Assembly: GCA_021153285.1 (NCBI GenBank)
Contig: JAGKTT010000004.1
Location: 1 to 64,000 of the forward strand
Source: Bacteroidia bacterium
Lineage (GTDB): Bacteria; Bacteroidota; Bacteroidia; Bacteroidales; UBA932
Reading direction: 5' to 3'
Length of the DNA stretch: 64,000 bases
How positions within the stretch are numbered: the stretch's first letter is position 1; every line of letters starts with the position of its first letter. Under the pieces are notes generated by a model that ran no database searches, was not told the DNA's origin, and saw only the letters and a list, made by a program, of their open reading frames with translations. The position numbers and the translations under genes were made by a program. Positions 16,890 to 24,793 of the stretch are shown here, one piece after another.

Positions 16890-17798
16890 TCATTGTTTCA
16901 GATGCAGAAATTTACGGATCTGCCGATGAGTTGCGGATGTCCTGGATTTCAGTAGTGATGCGATATGTTTTTTGTCCTCATCACTCCACGTGATTACAGA
17001 TCTTATGTCTGTTATTCCTTCTCTTTTCAAGATAACCATCATTTCACGGTATGGAGTATCAGTTTTGCAGTAACTATGTTCCATTATATCGTGTTCGCTG
17101 CCAGTGTTGGAATTTATAGCTATCAGCATATCTTTATATGACCGGTAATAGCTGACTGCTTTCTTTACGTCAAACGTGAAATATAGTTTGATTATCCAAT
17201 CAGTAAGATATTCTCTCTCCTCTTTTTCCAAATCCTTGAATATAATATCTATCAGACTATATTTCAGATACTCTCCTTTACTGAATCTTTCCTGTACGAT
17301 CTTGATGGATTTCCGGAGTCTATAGCTGCAATTTCTTAATGGTTTCATATTGAATTCTCCATAATATTTAAGGTAGTTCCAGCGATACTCTTCCGCCTTT
17401 GCACATAGCATCTTCTCTACAGGGTTGTTGAAGAGATATGCGATGGCAGATCTTATTATTTTAATTTCTTTCTTTATTGCGCTGCCATATTCCTTCTCAA
17501 ATAATTTTCCTGTTCTTCCTGTCCTTCTGTTGAATTCTTTTACATATTGTGATGTATAAGCGGATATGAATCTGCTCATAGATTCCAGATTACGGGATGT
17601 TCCAAGCAAATGTATGTGATCGATCATCTGGCATAGTCCCAGAAGAACTATATCATATCTACGAGCATAGACGGAAACGAGAGTATAGAAAACTAGAAAA
17701 TCTTCCGCAGAATAGAAAATGTTGAATCCTGAAACAGTTCTTTGGTAGATGTGCATTACTTCGTCCGCATAAAATTTTCTCTTCATATTTTTTTTCAA
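16890..17798 (-). CDS. REP-associated (IS200-like Y1) transposase
   Basis: The protein has 302 residues. The N-terminal Y1 HUH domain has the metal-binding pair H61-I-H63 in MIDHIHLLGT, a helix with candidate catalytic tyrosines (FISAYTSQYVKEFNRRTG, Y81/Y85), then GRTGKLFEKEYGSA and AIAYLFNNPVEKM, all typical of RAYT/TnpA-REP proteins. The C-terminal half is helical and ends in an HTH-like stretch (HIASLLKSRTSATHRQIRKF). RAYTs nick single-stranded REP hairpins. Two matching palindromes flank this gene about 70 bases from its stop and 230 bases from its start. It is full length, with no frameshift. Base composition is more AT-rich than floA beside it. Confidence 0.88.
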   Translation of the reverse strand: MKKNMKRKFYADEVMHIYQRTVSGFNIFYSAEDFLVFYTLVSVYARRYDIVLLGLCQMIDHIHLLGTSRNLESMSRFISAYTSQYVKEFNRRTGRTGKLFEKEYGSAIKKEIKIIRSAIAYLFNNPVEKMLCAKAEEYRWNYLKYYGEFNMKPLRNCSYRLRKSIKIVQERFSKGEYLKYSLIDIIFKDLEKEEREYLTDWIIKLYFTFDVKKAVSYYRSYKDMLIAINSNTGSEHDIMEHSYCKTDTPYREMMVILKREGITDIRSVITWSDEDKKHIASLLKSRTSATHRQIRKFLHLKQ

Positions 17799-18024
17799 CG
17801 AAACTAGTTTTCTCGTCCGAAATAATATTTAAGAAAAAGAAAAATGTTATGAATATCCTTTATTTAGGGATGAATGCAGGTACATAAAATAAATTTTATT
17901 ATCAAATATTGCCCGTTTTTCTTTTTTTAATCTAAATTAATATTGAAAGGTTCTTTATTTTGCAGCTAAGTGGTTCAGGATTGTACGTATCTTATAAATT
18001 CTTGATACTTAGTAAAATAAATGA

Positions 18025-18054
18025 TTAATGGTCGGTAAATTTACCGACCATTAA
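18025..18054. repeat. REP-like palindrome, right of the RAYT gene
   Basis: A 30-nt perfect palindrome with core GGTCGGTAAATTTACCGACC and outer arms TTAAT / ATTAA. It lies in the otherwise empty AT-rich stretch between the transposase start and the tRNA promoter. I see no gene from 17799 to 18194. Confidence 0.8.
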
Positions 18055-18131
18055 CATTATAATCTTCTGTGAAATAGTGGTTTATATAACACGCTCCTTT
18101 TTTGATAGCTTTAAATGATTTTTAAGTTTTA

Positions 18132-18163
18132 TTTGGTGAATCATTAAAATTATTCTATATTTG
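18132..18163 (+). promoter_or_regulatory. tRNA-Ser promoter
   Basis: TTTG is followed after 20 bases by TATATTTG, an exact Bacteroidota promoter, 31 bases before the mature tRNA 5' end. Confidence 0.8.
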
Positions 18164-18194
18164 CAGTCCTGTCAAGTGAGACAGACAGTTTTGG

Positions 18195-18279
18195 TGAGAT
18201 GGGTGAGTGGCTGAAACCACCAGTTTGCTAAACTGACGTACGGGTAACTGTACCGGGGGTTCGAATCCCCCTCTCACCG
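18195..18279 (+). tRNA. tRNA-Ser(GCT)
   Basis: The acceptor arms GGTGAGA and TCTCACC pair fully, and the discriminator is G. The anticodon loop is TTGCTAA with anticodon GCT at 18229-18231, reading AGC/AGU. The long variable arm (GTAC hairpin) is the class II form typical of serine tRNAs. The T arm is GGGGGTTCGAATCCCCC. CCA is not encoded. The 3' end is the attachment site of the integrative element, and the tRNA remains intact after insertion. Confidence 0.95.
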
Positions 18280-18285
18280 CAGAAA
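18260..18285 (+). repeat. attL: 26-bp direct repeat within the tRNA 3' end
   Basis: From the TTCGAATC of the T arm to GCAGAAA past the tRNA end, 26 bases are identical to 30883-30908. This is the integrase crossover region. The pair bounds the integrative element. Confidence 0.92.
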
Positions 18286-18316
18286 ACGGCATTACAGACA
18301 TCTGTAGTGCCGTTTT
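18283..18316 (+). terminator. Terminator behind the tRNA (brought by the element)
   Basis: AAAACGGCATTACAGA pairs with TCTGTAGTGCCGTTTT (one G-T wobble), followed by T-rich sequence. Its 5' arm overlaps the last bases of attL. Confidence 0.8.
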
Positions 18317-18323
18317 TGCTTTT

Positions 18324-18346
18324 AGTGTGACAAAAAGTGTGACAAA
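18324..18346. repeat. Paired direct repeat AGTGTGACAAA just inside attL
   Basis: Two exact 11-bp copies (18324-18334 and 18336-18346) lie one base apart, 40 bases inside the left end. Their position would suit integrase arm-type or excision-factor sites, but I see no copy near the right end. Confidence 0.45.
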
Positions 18347-18481
18347 TTTGGTATCCAAAAGGTAAGTCATTTGCAGGAAACTGCAAGTGGCTTTAATTGT
18401 TTTTGAAAGGGAAGAGGATTGGCTCTGTGCCGGAGAGAAACGCAGGCATAAAGACAATCTTCTGATTCCGCTGTCCCATCA

Positions 18482-18522
18482 GGTCAAGTCTTCAGACGGC
18501 TTGTCCGGCTGAAGTCTTGACC
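18482..18522. repeat. 41-nt near-perfect palindrome
   Basis: GGTCAAGTCTTCAGACGG pairs with CCGGCTGAAGTCTTGACC around a five-base centre, with two mismatches over 18 bp. It stands in the gene-poor left end of the element. A T-run does not follow it, so a plain terminator is unlikely. Confidence 0.65.
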
Positions 18523-18661
18523 AGGCTTTCATTATCTATTCCGAAAAGTTATATTTGTATGTTAATACTGCAACTGTTTTAGATGATCAGGAACCTATAT
18601 TGAGGAATTAGAGTCCAAGATTACTGAACTCCAGAGGGAACTGTCCAAGAAAGAGCAGAAG

Positions 18662-18868
18662 ATGATCCTCTCTAGAGAGGAAAACAAGAGGATTGCACAG
18701 GAGGTAAGAAGGGAGGAAGTAATAGCTATTATTTACAAAAGATCCGTTAAGACTGAGGCTGAAAATAAGCGTCTCAGGCAACAGTATAAGGAGGTCGTGA
18801 ATCAGTTGTGTCAGAAGATTTTGGAAATTGAGGATCTCCGAGATAGATTGAGTAAAATTGATTCTTAA
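18662..18868 (+). pseudogene. Coiled-coil gene fragment (possible remnant)
   Basis: From ATG the frame gives 68 residues, almost all charged coiled coil (SREENKRIAQEVRREEV, RLRQQYKEVVNQL). The same frame is open upstream to about 18587 with continuing heptads (TELQRELSKKEQK) but no ATG. This suggests the 3' end of a gene whose 5' part was lost. I do not recognise the family. The rest of the 18317-19038 stretch holds only the repeats listed here and a -7 element (TATTTTTG, 18972-18979) for the next gene. Confidence 0.35.
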
Positions 18869-19038
18869 GATATCAAATTATACTTTGTTAGTTCGTTGAA
18901 AGATTTTTGTAAAAAGAAGTTTTATAACTTACTGATTATTAGGAATAAAGCAAGAATATTTGAAAGACGGATATTTTTGGAGATGAAACTTTCAATAAGT
19001 ATCTTTACGCTGTTAAAAACCATAATTACCTAATTACT

Positions 19039-20730
19039 ATGAAACATCTTGTTGTCTATAAATATGTCGTGGCGATATTGCTTTTATGTACATCTTGTTC
19101 CAATTACAAGACAGAACTAAAAGATGTTGAGTCATATATTAATGAACGTCCCGATAGTGCGTTAGCTTTCTTGCAATCTATTGATATATCTTCAGTGAAG
19201 GGGAAAGCTGTTAAAAATCACTATTACTTACTGTTGGCGCAAGCGAAGGATAAGTGTTTCATTGATGAAACCAATGATTCGCTTATGTTGTGTGTTGTGG
19301 ATTATTATAAGAAGAGAAATGATTTCAATAAGTTATTCAGATCGTATTACTACCTTGGAAGAATACAACAAAACGATTCAAGATATTCAGACGCGATGTA
19401 TTCCTATACTGAGGCTGAGCAACTATTGGATCATATTGATGATGATTATGCAAAGGGACTATTATATGCTCAATTAGGCTCGTTGAACCACAGTTGTTTG
19501 GATTTTGAAAAGGCCCTAAATGCATTCCAGACTGCATATACATATTATGATAATGCAGGTAAAGAAGCTCATAAGTATTATACGAATTTGGATATAGGTA
19601 ATGTCTGCTATAAACTGAAGCAATATTCTCAGGCAGAAAAATCTTTTTTAAAGGTTTTATCCTGGGCTGCAGATAACGAAGATTGGATTTTATATCAAGA
19701 TGCAATAGAACTTCTATGCCTAGTCTATAAAGCGACTAATGATATTTCTTCGATAAACGAAATATTGAATAATGAGTATCTCAAACAGCTGGATGAGACG
19801 CTAATAATCAATATGACAAAAGCATATGACGCTGCATTGAACGCAGACTATTTAGGAGCATATAAATTAGTTGAGTATTCTTGGGGATTACCTAAGAACC
19901 CTACAGATACTTGTATGCTATATCATATGAGCTATATTATAAATAAGGAACAAGGTGATTATGAGGACGCATTGAGTAGTTATGAGTCCCTTTTTGAACT
20001 TCAAGATTCACTTGTTAGGAATGCTCTTCAAAAGCCGTTACAGTCTGTGCAGAGAGACTATTTTAAAGCTAGGTCTGCATATAATGAGTTGTTGTTAAAG
20101 AATAATAGATATAGATTGTATGTAGTGGTCATTATGGCTTTTGCTGTAATATTGTTTTTGGTGTTATTGTTCCGTAGCCGTATTAAAAGGAAAGAAGCTG
20201 AGATCAGCACTTATATGGAACTTTCTGATGAATTGAAGAGTACTCTGGCGATAACTCAAAGTAAATTGTTTGTCGCATCTTCAGAAAAGGACCAACAAGA
20301 TTTATTACTCAAAGAAATGTCAGAACAAATTGCCATATTGTTTTCTAAACAATATGAGTTGCTAGACAAGTTAGGTAATACATACTATGAAACCCACGGA
20401 AGCCATAGGGATAAAGAAGCAATTTATCAGCAGGTAAAGGCGGAAATCGAGAATTTTGCTACTAATAAAAAGAGTCTAATTCAATTGGAAAGAATTGTAA
20501 ACAAGTATAAAGATAATGTAATGGTTACCGTCCGCTCGGAAATGAATGAACTGCACGAGATGGATTATAGGCTTCTATGTTTCTTATTTGCTGGTTTTTC
20601 AGCCAAAGCAATAAGCGTCTTTACCGGTGATTCCACTGCAAACATTTATATGAAAAAGGTTCGTCTTAAAAACAAAATATCTAAGTTGCCTCCTGAGATT
20701 TCGCGGAATATTCTATCTAAATTAACGTAA
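19039..20730 (+). CDS. Membrane-anchored TPR regulator (lipoprotein signal, C-terminal HTH)
   Basis: The protein has 563 residues. A lipoprotein-type signal (AILLLCTSCSNYK) is followed by tetratricopeptide-like repeats (about 30-330, e.g. SRYSDAMYSYTEAEQLLDHI and LDFEKALNAFQTAYTYYDNA). One membrane helix (about 355-375, YVVVIMAFAVILFLVLLF) leads to a cytosolic coiled coil and a C-terminal HTH-like region (MDYRLLCFLFAGFSAKAISV, then STANIYMKKVRLKNKISKLP). This is the layout of the Bacteroidota one-component TPR regulators: a periplasmic sensor joined to a DNA-binding end. It heads the cargo of the element and most likely controls the DUF3244/lipoprotein genes behind it. The ligand is unknown. 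Confidence 0.8.
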   Translation: MKHLVVYKYVVAILLLCTSCSNYKTELKDVESYINERPDSALAFLQSIDISSVKGKAVKNHYYLLLAQAKDKCFIDETNDSLMLCVVDYYKKRNDFNKLFRSYYYLGRIQQNDSRYSDAMYSYTEAEQLLDHIDDDYAKGLLYAQLGSLNHSCLDFEKALNAFQTAYTYYDNAGKEAHKYYTNLDIGNVCYKLKQYSQAEKSFLKVLSWAADNEDWILYQDAIELLCLVYKATNDISSINEILNNEYLKQLDETLIINMTKAYDAALNADYLGAYKLVEYSWGLPKNPTDTCMLYHMSYIINKEQGDYEDALSSYESLFELQDSLVRNALQKPLQSVQRDYFKARSAYNELLLKNNRYRLYVVVIMAFAVILFLVLLFRSRIKRKEAEISTYMELSDELKSTLAITQSKLFVASSEKDQQDLLLKEMSEQIAILFSKQYELLDKLGNTYYETHGSHRDKEAIYQQVKAEIENFATNKKSLIQLERIVNKYKDNVMVTVRSEMNELHEMDYRLLCFLFAGFSAKAISVFTGDSTANIYMKKVRLKNKISKLPPEISRNILSKLT

Positions 20731-20781
20731 TCTATTGATTATTAGTAATATGTGATTCTTTATGCATTTATCGTTAGCTTC

Positions 20782-20790
20782 GGGGGGGGG
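20782..20790. repeat. Run of nine G's
   Basis: A G9 tract in strongly AT-rich intergenic DNA, 52 bases after the TPR regulator and 190 bases before the DUF3244 gene. Confidence 0.6.
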
Positions 20791-20818
20791 TAAGTAGTTG
20801 ATTATCAGTGCTTTGTAA

Positions 20819-20870
20819 ATAAGTTAAGTTCCCTGTTAGATTTTGAAATCTAACAAGAGGCTTAACTTAT
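20819..20870 (+). terminator. Two-tier hairpin after the TPR regulator
   Basis: Outer arms ATAAGTTAAG / CTTAACTTAT (10 bp) enclose an inner perfect 10-bp stem TGTTAGATTT / AAATCTAACA with a two-base loop. It probably ends the regulator transcript. It is followed by only a short T-poor stretch, so an operator role is also possible. Confidence 0.55.
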
Positions 20871-20947
20871 TGATATACGGAGTTTTATGTAGTGGATTTG
20901 TTTGTTGAATATTTGGAAATTTTTATGGATTGTGCGTATATAGTCTA

Positions 20948-20955
20948 TAATTTTG
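20948..20955 (+). promoter_or_regulatory. -7 element of the DUF3244/lipoprotein operon
   Basis: TAATTTTG fits TAnnTTTG, 23 bases before the DUF3244 start. No proper -33 box is present, as expected if the TPR regulator activates it. Confidence 0.45.
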
Positions 20956-20977
20956 CATTCAACAAACACGAACTGCT

Positions 20978-21373
20978 ATGAGAATAAAATCAATTATCAG
21001 CTTGCTAATTGCCTGTATGGTATTTGGCCATCCTGCATTGTCTATGAATTCTAGGGATAATGATGAGCAGACTAATACGTATACTGTTCCTATTACTATC
21101 ATTAAAGGAACATCGACTTTGCATAGAAGTAATATTCGTGTTCCTATTTCTGCTTACTATCAATCAGGTTATGTGGTTATTGATTTTTATGAAATGAACG
21201 AAGCGGCCATAGTTACTATATCAAATAGCACAAATAATACTCTTGAATGTTTAGTCAATCCATCAGATGAGCTCGTATTGATTGATATAAATGAAATTTT
21301 GTCTGATGGCACCTTCGATATTTATATATTAACGGAGTCTTCTGAGGTTTATTGTGGAATCTTTGTTCTATAA
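20978..21373 (+). CDS. DUF3244-family small secreted protein
   Basis: The protein has 131 residues with a signal peptide (MRIKSIISLLIACMVFGHPA). The mature part matches the DUF3244 pattern: a strand with VPISAYYQSGYVVIDFYE, then MNEAAIVTISNSTNNTLECL and a C-terminal FDIYILTESSEVYCGIFVL, a small beta-sandwich. DUF3244 proteins are Bacteroidota-specific, usually short, secreted, and often encoded near TPR regulators. No activity is known to me. It is the first gene of the cargo operon. Confidence 0.7.
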   Translation: MRIKSIISLLIACMVFGHPALSMNSRDNDEQTNTYTVPITIIKGTSTLHRSNIRVPISAYYQSGYVVIDFYEMNEAAIVTISNSTNNTLECLVNPSDELVLIDINEILSDGTFDIYILTESSEVYCGIFVL

Positions 21374-21396
21374 ATAATAATTACTAAAAAAATACT

Positions 21397-21435
21397 ATGG
21401 AACTTACACCACCAGACAGAATGTGGCTTTCTTAG
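21397..21435 (+). other. Possible 12-codon leader peptide or broken small gene
   Basis: An ATG opens MELTPPDRMWLS then stops. In the +1 frame over the same stretch, codons run from about 21381 to 21478 without a stop and end in AFLGGLQKAFVNILYEY, but that frame has no ATG. Either this is a short leader between DUF3244 and the next gene, or a small gene broken by one base change. Confidence 0.25.
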
Positions 21436-21499
21436 GTGGACTACAGAAAGCATTTGTAAATATATTGTACGAATACTAACATTATAAACAACATTTTCT

Positions 21500-22318
21500 A
21501 TGGTAAGAAAATATTTAACCCCAGTTGCTGTAGTTGTTGTAACTCTACTTTGTACGGCTAATAAATGTGAAGATAGTAATAACGGAGGTAATAGCGGAAA
21601 TTCAGGAGGGTCAACAACTACAACCACTTATGAATTTGAAAGTGTGAATTTGAGATATGACTTCAGTAGCAGGCATAATACTTGGACAAATATGTATGCA
21701 GATGCTGGTGATTTGTATCAAGCTCACGGTACGAATCCTACGGAATTAAAAGGTGTTATAAATAATCTCTATAATATTCTTGAAAATAGCGATAACTATT
21801 CGGACAGAAATAAACCTAAAGTGGAAATTACATTTAAAACCTCCGATGGAAATAGTACAACTCATCCATGCACTAAGGATGATGTCGGCTCTAATTATGT
21901 ACAGAATTTGCCTAATTTTGGAGCTCAAATTAATAGTATGATTGTGAAAGTTGAATCCATCACAACTCCATCAAACGCCCTAAGACTATACTGGAGTAAG
22001 TCATTCGATTTGAACCAGAGTTGGTGGGATTTTGTGGAAGATAAAGCATTATCAGGAAATGCGCAGATTGAAGTTGGTGGTTATAGCAAATGTATAGGTT
22101 CGGATAGAATTTTTATAGCCAGGAAGATAGCTGACGAGTATGTTCTGGTTTCATATTACGAACCAACATTGCTTGATAGCCCTGTTATTGATTGTGATGT
22201 AGAGATAGTTACAACCCCGATAGTGACATCTCCGACTTTGGAAGGTCCTATTTATATAAATGGCAAATTTGATCAGCAGGTGATATGGGCAGAGCCGGTA
22301 GCATTACAAATGATATAA
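21500..22318 (+). CDS. Cargo lipoprotein 1, unrecognised
   Basis: The protein has 272 residues. The N-terminus (MVRKYLTPVAVVVVTLLCTA) resembles a lipoprotein signal. The likely lipidated Cys in ANKCEDSN is followed by a low-complexity Asn/Gly/Ser linker and five Thr in a row, which is typical for a surface lipoprotein spacer. The lipobox itself is imperfect (Lys before Cys). The globular part has no motif I know. One region (NALRLYWSKSFDLNQSWWDF) is rich in aromatic residues, and four Cys or fewer remain in the mature chain. It lies 126 bases after DUF3244 and 24 bases before the next lipoprotein gene. Confidence 0.65.
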   Translation: MVRKYLTPVAVVVVTLLCTANKCEDSNNGGNSGNSGGSTTTTTYEFESVNLRYDFSSRHNTWTNMYADAGDLYQAHGTNPTELKGVINNLYNILENSDNYSDRNKPKVEITFKTSDGNSTTHPCTKDDVGSNYVQNLPNFGAQINSMIVKVESITTPSNALRLYWSKSFDLNQSWWDFVEDKALSGNAQIEVGGYSKCIGSDRIFIARKIADEYVLVSYYEPTLLDSPVIDCDVEIVTTPIVTSPTLEGPIYINGKFDQQVIWAEPVALQMI

Positions 22319-22342
22319 GTGTAAATCTAAAATGAGACAGAT

Positions 22343-23206
22343 ATGAAAACATTTATTAAAGTTATATGTGTAGTTTTATTACTACCTGTTTTTTGTTTGT
22401 CGTGTGATAATATTTCAGAAAAAACGGCATTCAGATTGTCTGAAAATGTCACATTGGTGAAAAATCCAATGTATTCACCTCAAAATGAAGATTCTTATGC
22501 TGCGGGAGATTATGGCTCATATCTTAATTACTTTAAGGATTCCGATAATATCATAGGTATTTCTGCCTCCAAACCAAGTGCTTTGAACTCGCATAGAATA
22601 ACTGGATATTGTGGTCCTAAGTATGAGCATAAGACTAAGTCTGTGGAGTCTTATTCTTATGATGTAAAGGTAAATAACATAGATTTTTCTCGTTCTGCTA
22701 TAACAAGAGCACCATCAAATGCACAATCTCTGTTTGGCGATGTTTTAACCTTTTCTATAGCTCCAAGAACTATCACAAGATCTGAAGTGGATGAATGTGA
22801 GGTGGAGATGTATGTCCCGGAGCTGATTCACATTACCCAGCCAAATATAACGACAGAAGAGGAATTGTTGCCATTGTGTTATTATGATGGATTTAAACTC
22901 TGCTGGAATGCAGATCAAAATAATGAAAATGGAGTTATTCTTATCTTGGAATGGATTGGTGAAATGGTGATTGGGAATGATATTCCAGACACTCATATAA
23001 GAAGAACTTGCGTGGTTGATGATGACGGTGAAACAGTTTTGTCAAATAATTTATTTGAAGGAATACCAGATACTGCTGTTTGTCATTTGACAGTATTGCG
23101 CGGAAATATGGAATACGTAAATATTGAAGACGAGTCATTCAATATTATGGCAGAAAGTCACGAATTCTTAAGCTTTGTCTTGATAAGAGAGGTAACACTT
23201 TTGTAA
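22343..23206 (+). CDS. Cargo lipoprotein 2, unrecognised
   Basis: The protein has 287 residues. A clean lipoprotein signal (LLLPVFCLSCDN) is followed by a mature part with no family I recognise. It contains SYAAGDYGSYLNYFKDSD, a beta-rich middle (DVLTFSIAPRTITRSEVDE), PLCYYDGFKLCWNADQNNEN, and a final strand series (CHLTVLRGNMEYVNI). The segment GFKLCWNADQNNENGVILIL resembles the edge of a fibronectin-like or carbohydrate-binding fold, but that is only an impression. It is followed after one base by the third lipoprotein gene, so the two are coupled. Confidence 0.65.
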   Translation: MKTFIKVICVVLLLPVFCLSCDNISEKTAFRLSENVTLVKNPMYSPQNEDSYAAGDYGSYLNYFKDSDNIIGISASKPSALNSHRITGYCGPKYEHKTKSVESYSYDVKVNNIDFSRSAITRAPSNAQSLFGDVLTFSIAPRTITRSEVDECEVEMYVPELIHITQPNITTEEELLPLCYYDGFKLCWNADQNNENGVILILEWIGEMVIGNDIPDTHIRRTCVVDDDGETVLSNNLFEGIPDTAVCHLTVLRGNMEYVNIEDESFNIMAESHEFLSFVLIREVTLL

Positions 23207-23207
23207 G

Positions 23208-23867
23208 ATGAATAGACTATACGGTTATTTGGCATTTTGTATGCTGATTATTTCCTGCAACCCTGATTCTCCGACGGCTTCAGCAGATTATAGTGATCAA
23301 CCATCAATCCCGATGTATTCTCAATTACTGCTTAAAGGACCTGTTTCGTTTGTAGAGGATAATATTGTATCTTCATATAGTGTTGTATGGGAAAGCTATG
23401 GATTTGATAAATCGCGAAATCTTATTTATTATGCATTTAATGGTGAAGAACTAGATTCTTATAATGATTTGCGCAGTATATCATTTGCTACAATGTCTTG
23501 TGCCTATGCCTATTTTCTTTTTCCGGATATCTGGCAAGTGCAAAATGAAGCGATTGATTATGAAAGAGATCCTAAGGATGGAATAAAGAGACGAATTGAA
23601 TATGCCTGGGATTCTAGAGGGGTGTTTACGGATATACGATTTTACGAAGACGACTCGCAGATTAATATTGAAGGGGAGACAAATCTAGCAAATATAATGT
23701 ATGACGCAAATGATTTCCCAATTATATTTCTGTCTTATGATGGAGGGGCTGAAATTTCTGGCAGGAATACATTCTCGGATTTAGATGAATATGGCAATCC
23801 TCGTAAAATAGATGTTGAAGTCCCAACAGGACATTATACCATCTATAGAAACATCAGATATTACTAA
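23208..23867 (+). CDS. Cargo lipoprotein 3, unrecognised
   Basis: The protein has 219 residues with a lipoprotein signal (LAFCMLIISCNPD). The mature chain has VVWESYGFDKSRNLIYYAFN, IEYAWDSRGVFTDIRFYEDD, NIMYDANDFPIIFLSYDGGA and DLDEYGNPRKIDVEV. These are repeated units of a strand, a turn with Asp/Gly, then another strand, resembling YD/RHS-like or DUF4595-type repeats of Bacteroidota lipoproteins (for example the YDANDFPI and DEYGNPRKI turns). It is last in the cargo operon. The mob genes behind it face the other way. Confidence 0.65.
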   Translation: MNRLYGYLAFCMLIISCNPDSPTASADYSDQPSIPMYSQLLLKGPVSFVEDNIVSSYSVVWESYGFDKSRNLIYYAFNGEELDSYNDLRSISFATMSCAYAYFLFPDIWQVQNEAIDYERDPKDGIKRRIEYAWDSRGVFTDIRFYEDDSQINIEGETNLANIMYDANDFPIIFLSYDGGAEISGRNTFSDLDEYGNPRKIDVEVPTGHYTIYRNIRYY

Positions 23868-23934
23868 TTGCTGGTATTTATAATAATAATGAGTGCGGTC
23901 TGTCGTGAGTCACAGTCGGCACTCATTTTAAATA

Positions 23935-24792
23935 TCAGTCCCTTATCTTCTTCCACCTTACTTTCTTCTCCATCCTCGCATCCTGAAGCGTGACGACTTC
24001 CGGAGAGTCGGTTATGCGTATTGATCCGTCCTTGCGGAAGTGTGCAGCCTTGATAATATCGGTACTGTCGGTGTAGTCTATCAGGCGTTCCGAGTTTTCG
24101 TATTGGATGCGGTTTATGAAGATCGATTGGTCATTTAGGAGCTGACAAAGGGTGTCGCGGTGGGCGATGTAGCTGCGTTCCATATGTTGGCATCTTCTGA
24201 TCTCATCTTTCAGTTGCTTCTTTTCTCCGGCTTCAATGAGACGGTATGCTGTGGAGTATCCTGCTCCCGGGTTAGGGTAGTTGAGTCTTGCGTATGACTT
24301 ATAGAGTTCGTCACCCAGATACATCGGTGTGTTGATGAACCACACATATCCCACAATGCCAAGAACAAGAAACAGTGCCATAATGATTGCGAAGACTTTT
24401 GCAGTCAGGTTCAGGTGAAGGGAAAGCAGTGGAGGCCGTTTGGCTATTTCCTTCATCTTTTCAATCTGTTCGTTCATTTGCTGACTGCTTTCAGGAGAGA
24501 TTTCCCCTTTCAGGTCAAGTTCTTTCAGAGCCTCCGTCACCTGTTCCCTTACAATGGTCTTGACCGCTTCGGTCTTGCAGAGGGAAACGGGGACTTCTGT
24601 GGCCTTGGTATTCTTCATATCCTCGAATGACCGGGTCATCGATTCCGTGAATGTGATCATAGTAGAGAGGGCAGTCTTCTGATCCAGCTTGGTCTGCTCG
24701 ATATTCTCCTCAATCGTTTCGAGCTTCGGGCCGAGTACCTGAGCCACATATGCCTCGGCTGTTGTTTCTGTGATTATGTTTCTTGGTGCCAT
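23935..24792 (-). CDS. Membrane protein of the mobilization operon
   Basis: The protein has 285 residues and starts one base after the relaxase stop, so it is translationally coupled. An N-terminal coiled-coil region (about 15-115) is followed by one membrane helix (about 128-150, VFAIIMALFLVLGIVGYVWF). A C-terminal part with QHMERSYIAHRDTLCQLL and DYTDSTDIIKAAHF would face the periplasm. Genes of this form follow relaxases in Bacteroides mobilizable elements. A role in docking the relaxosome at the membrane is an inference. I do not recognise a named domain. Confidence 0.6.
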   Translation of the reverse strand: MAPRNIITETTAEAYVAQVLGPKLETIEENIEQTKLDQKTALSTMITFTESMTRSFEDMKNTKATEVPVSLCKTEAVKTIVREQVTEALKELDLKGEISPESSQQMNEQIEKMKEIAKRPPLLSLHLNLTAKVFAIIMALFLVLGIVGYVWFINTPMYLGDELYKSYARLNYPNPGAGYSTAYRLIEAGEKKQLKDEIRRCQHMERSYIAHRDTLCQLLNDQSIFINRIQYENSERLIDYTDSTDIIKAAHFRKDGSIRITDSPEVVTLQDARMEKKVRWKKIRD

Positions 24793-24793
24793 A

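Noticed and set aside
18155..18457. 100-codon minus-strand frame across the tRNA
   Set aside because: It is the antisense of tRNA-Ser and its terminator, a well-known false call.
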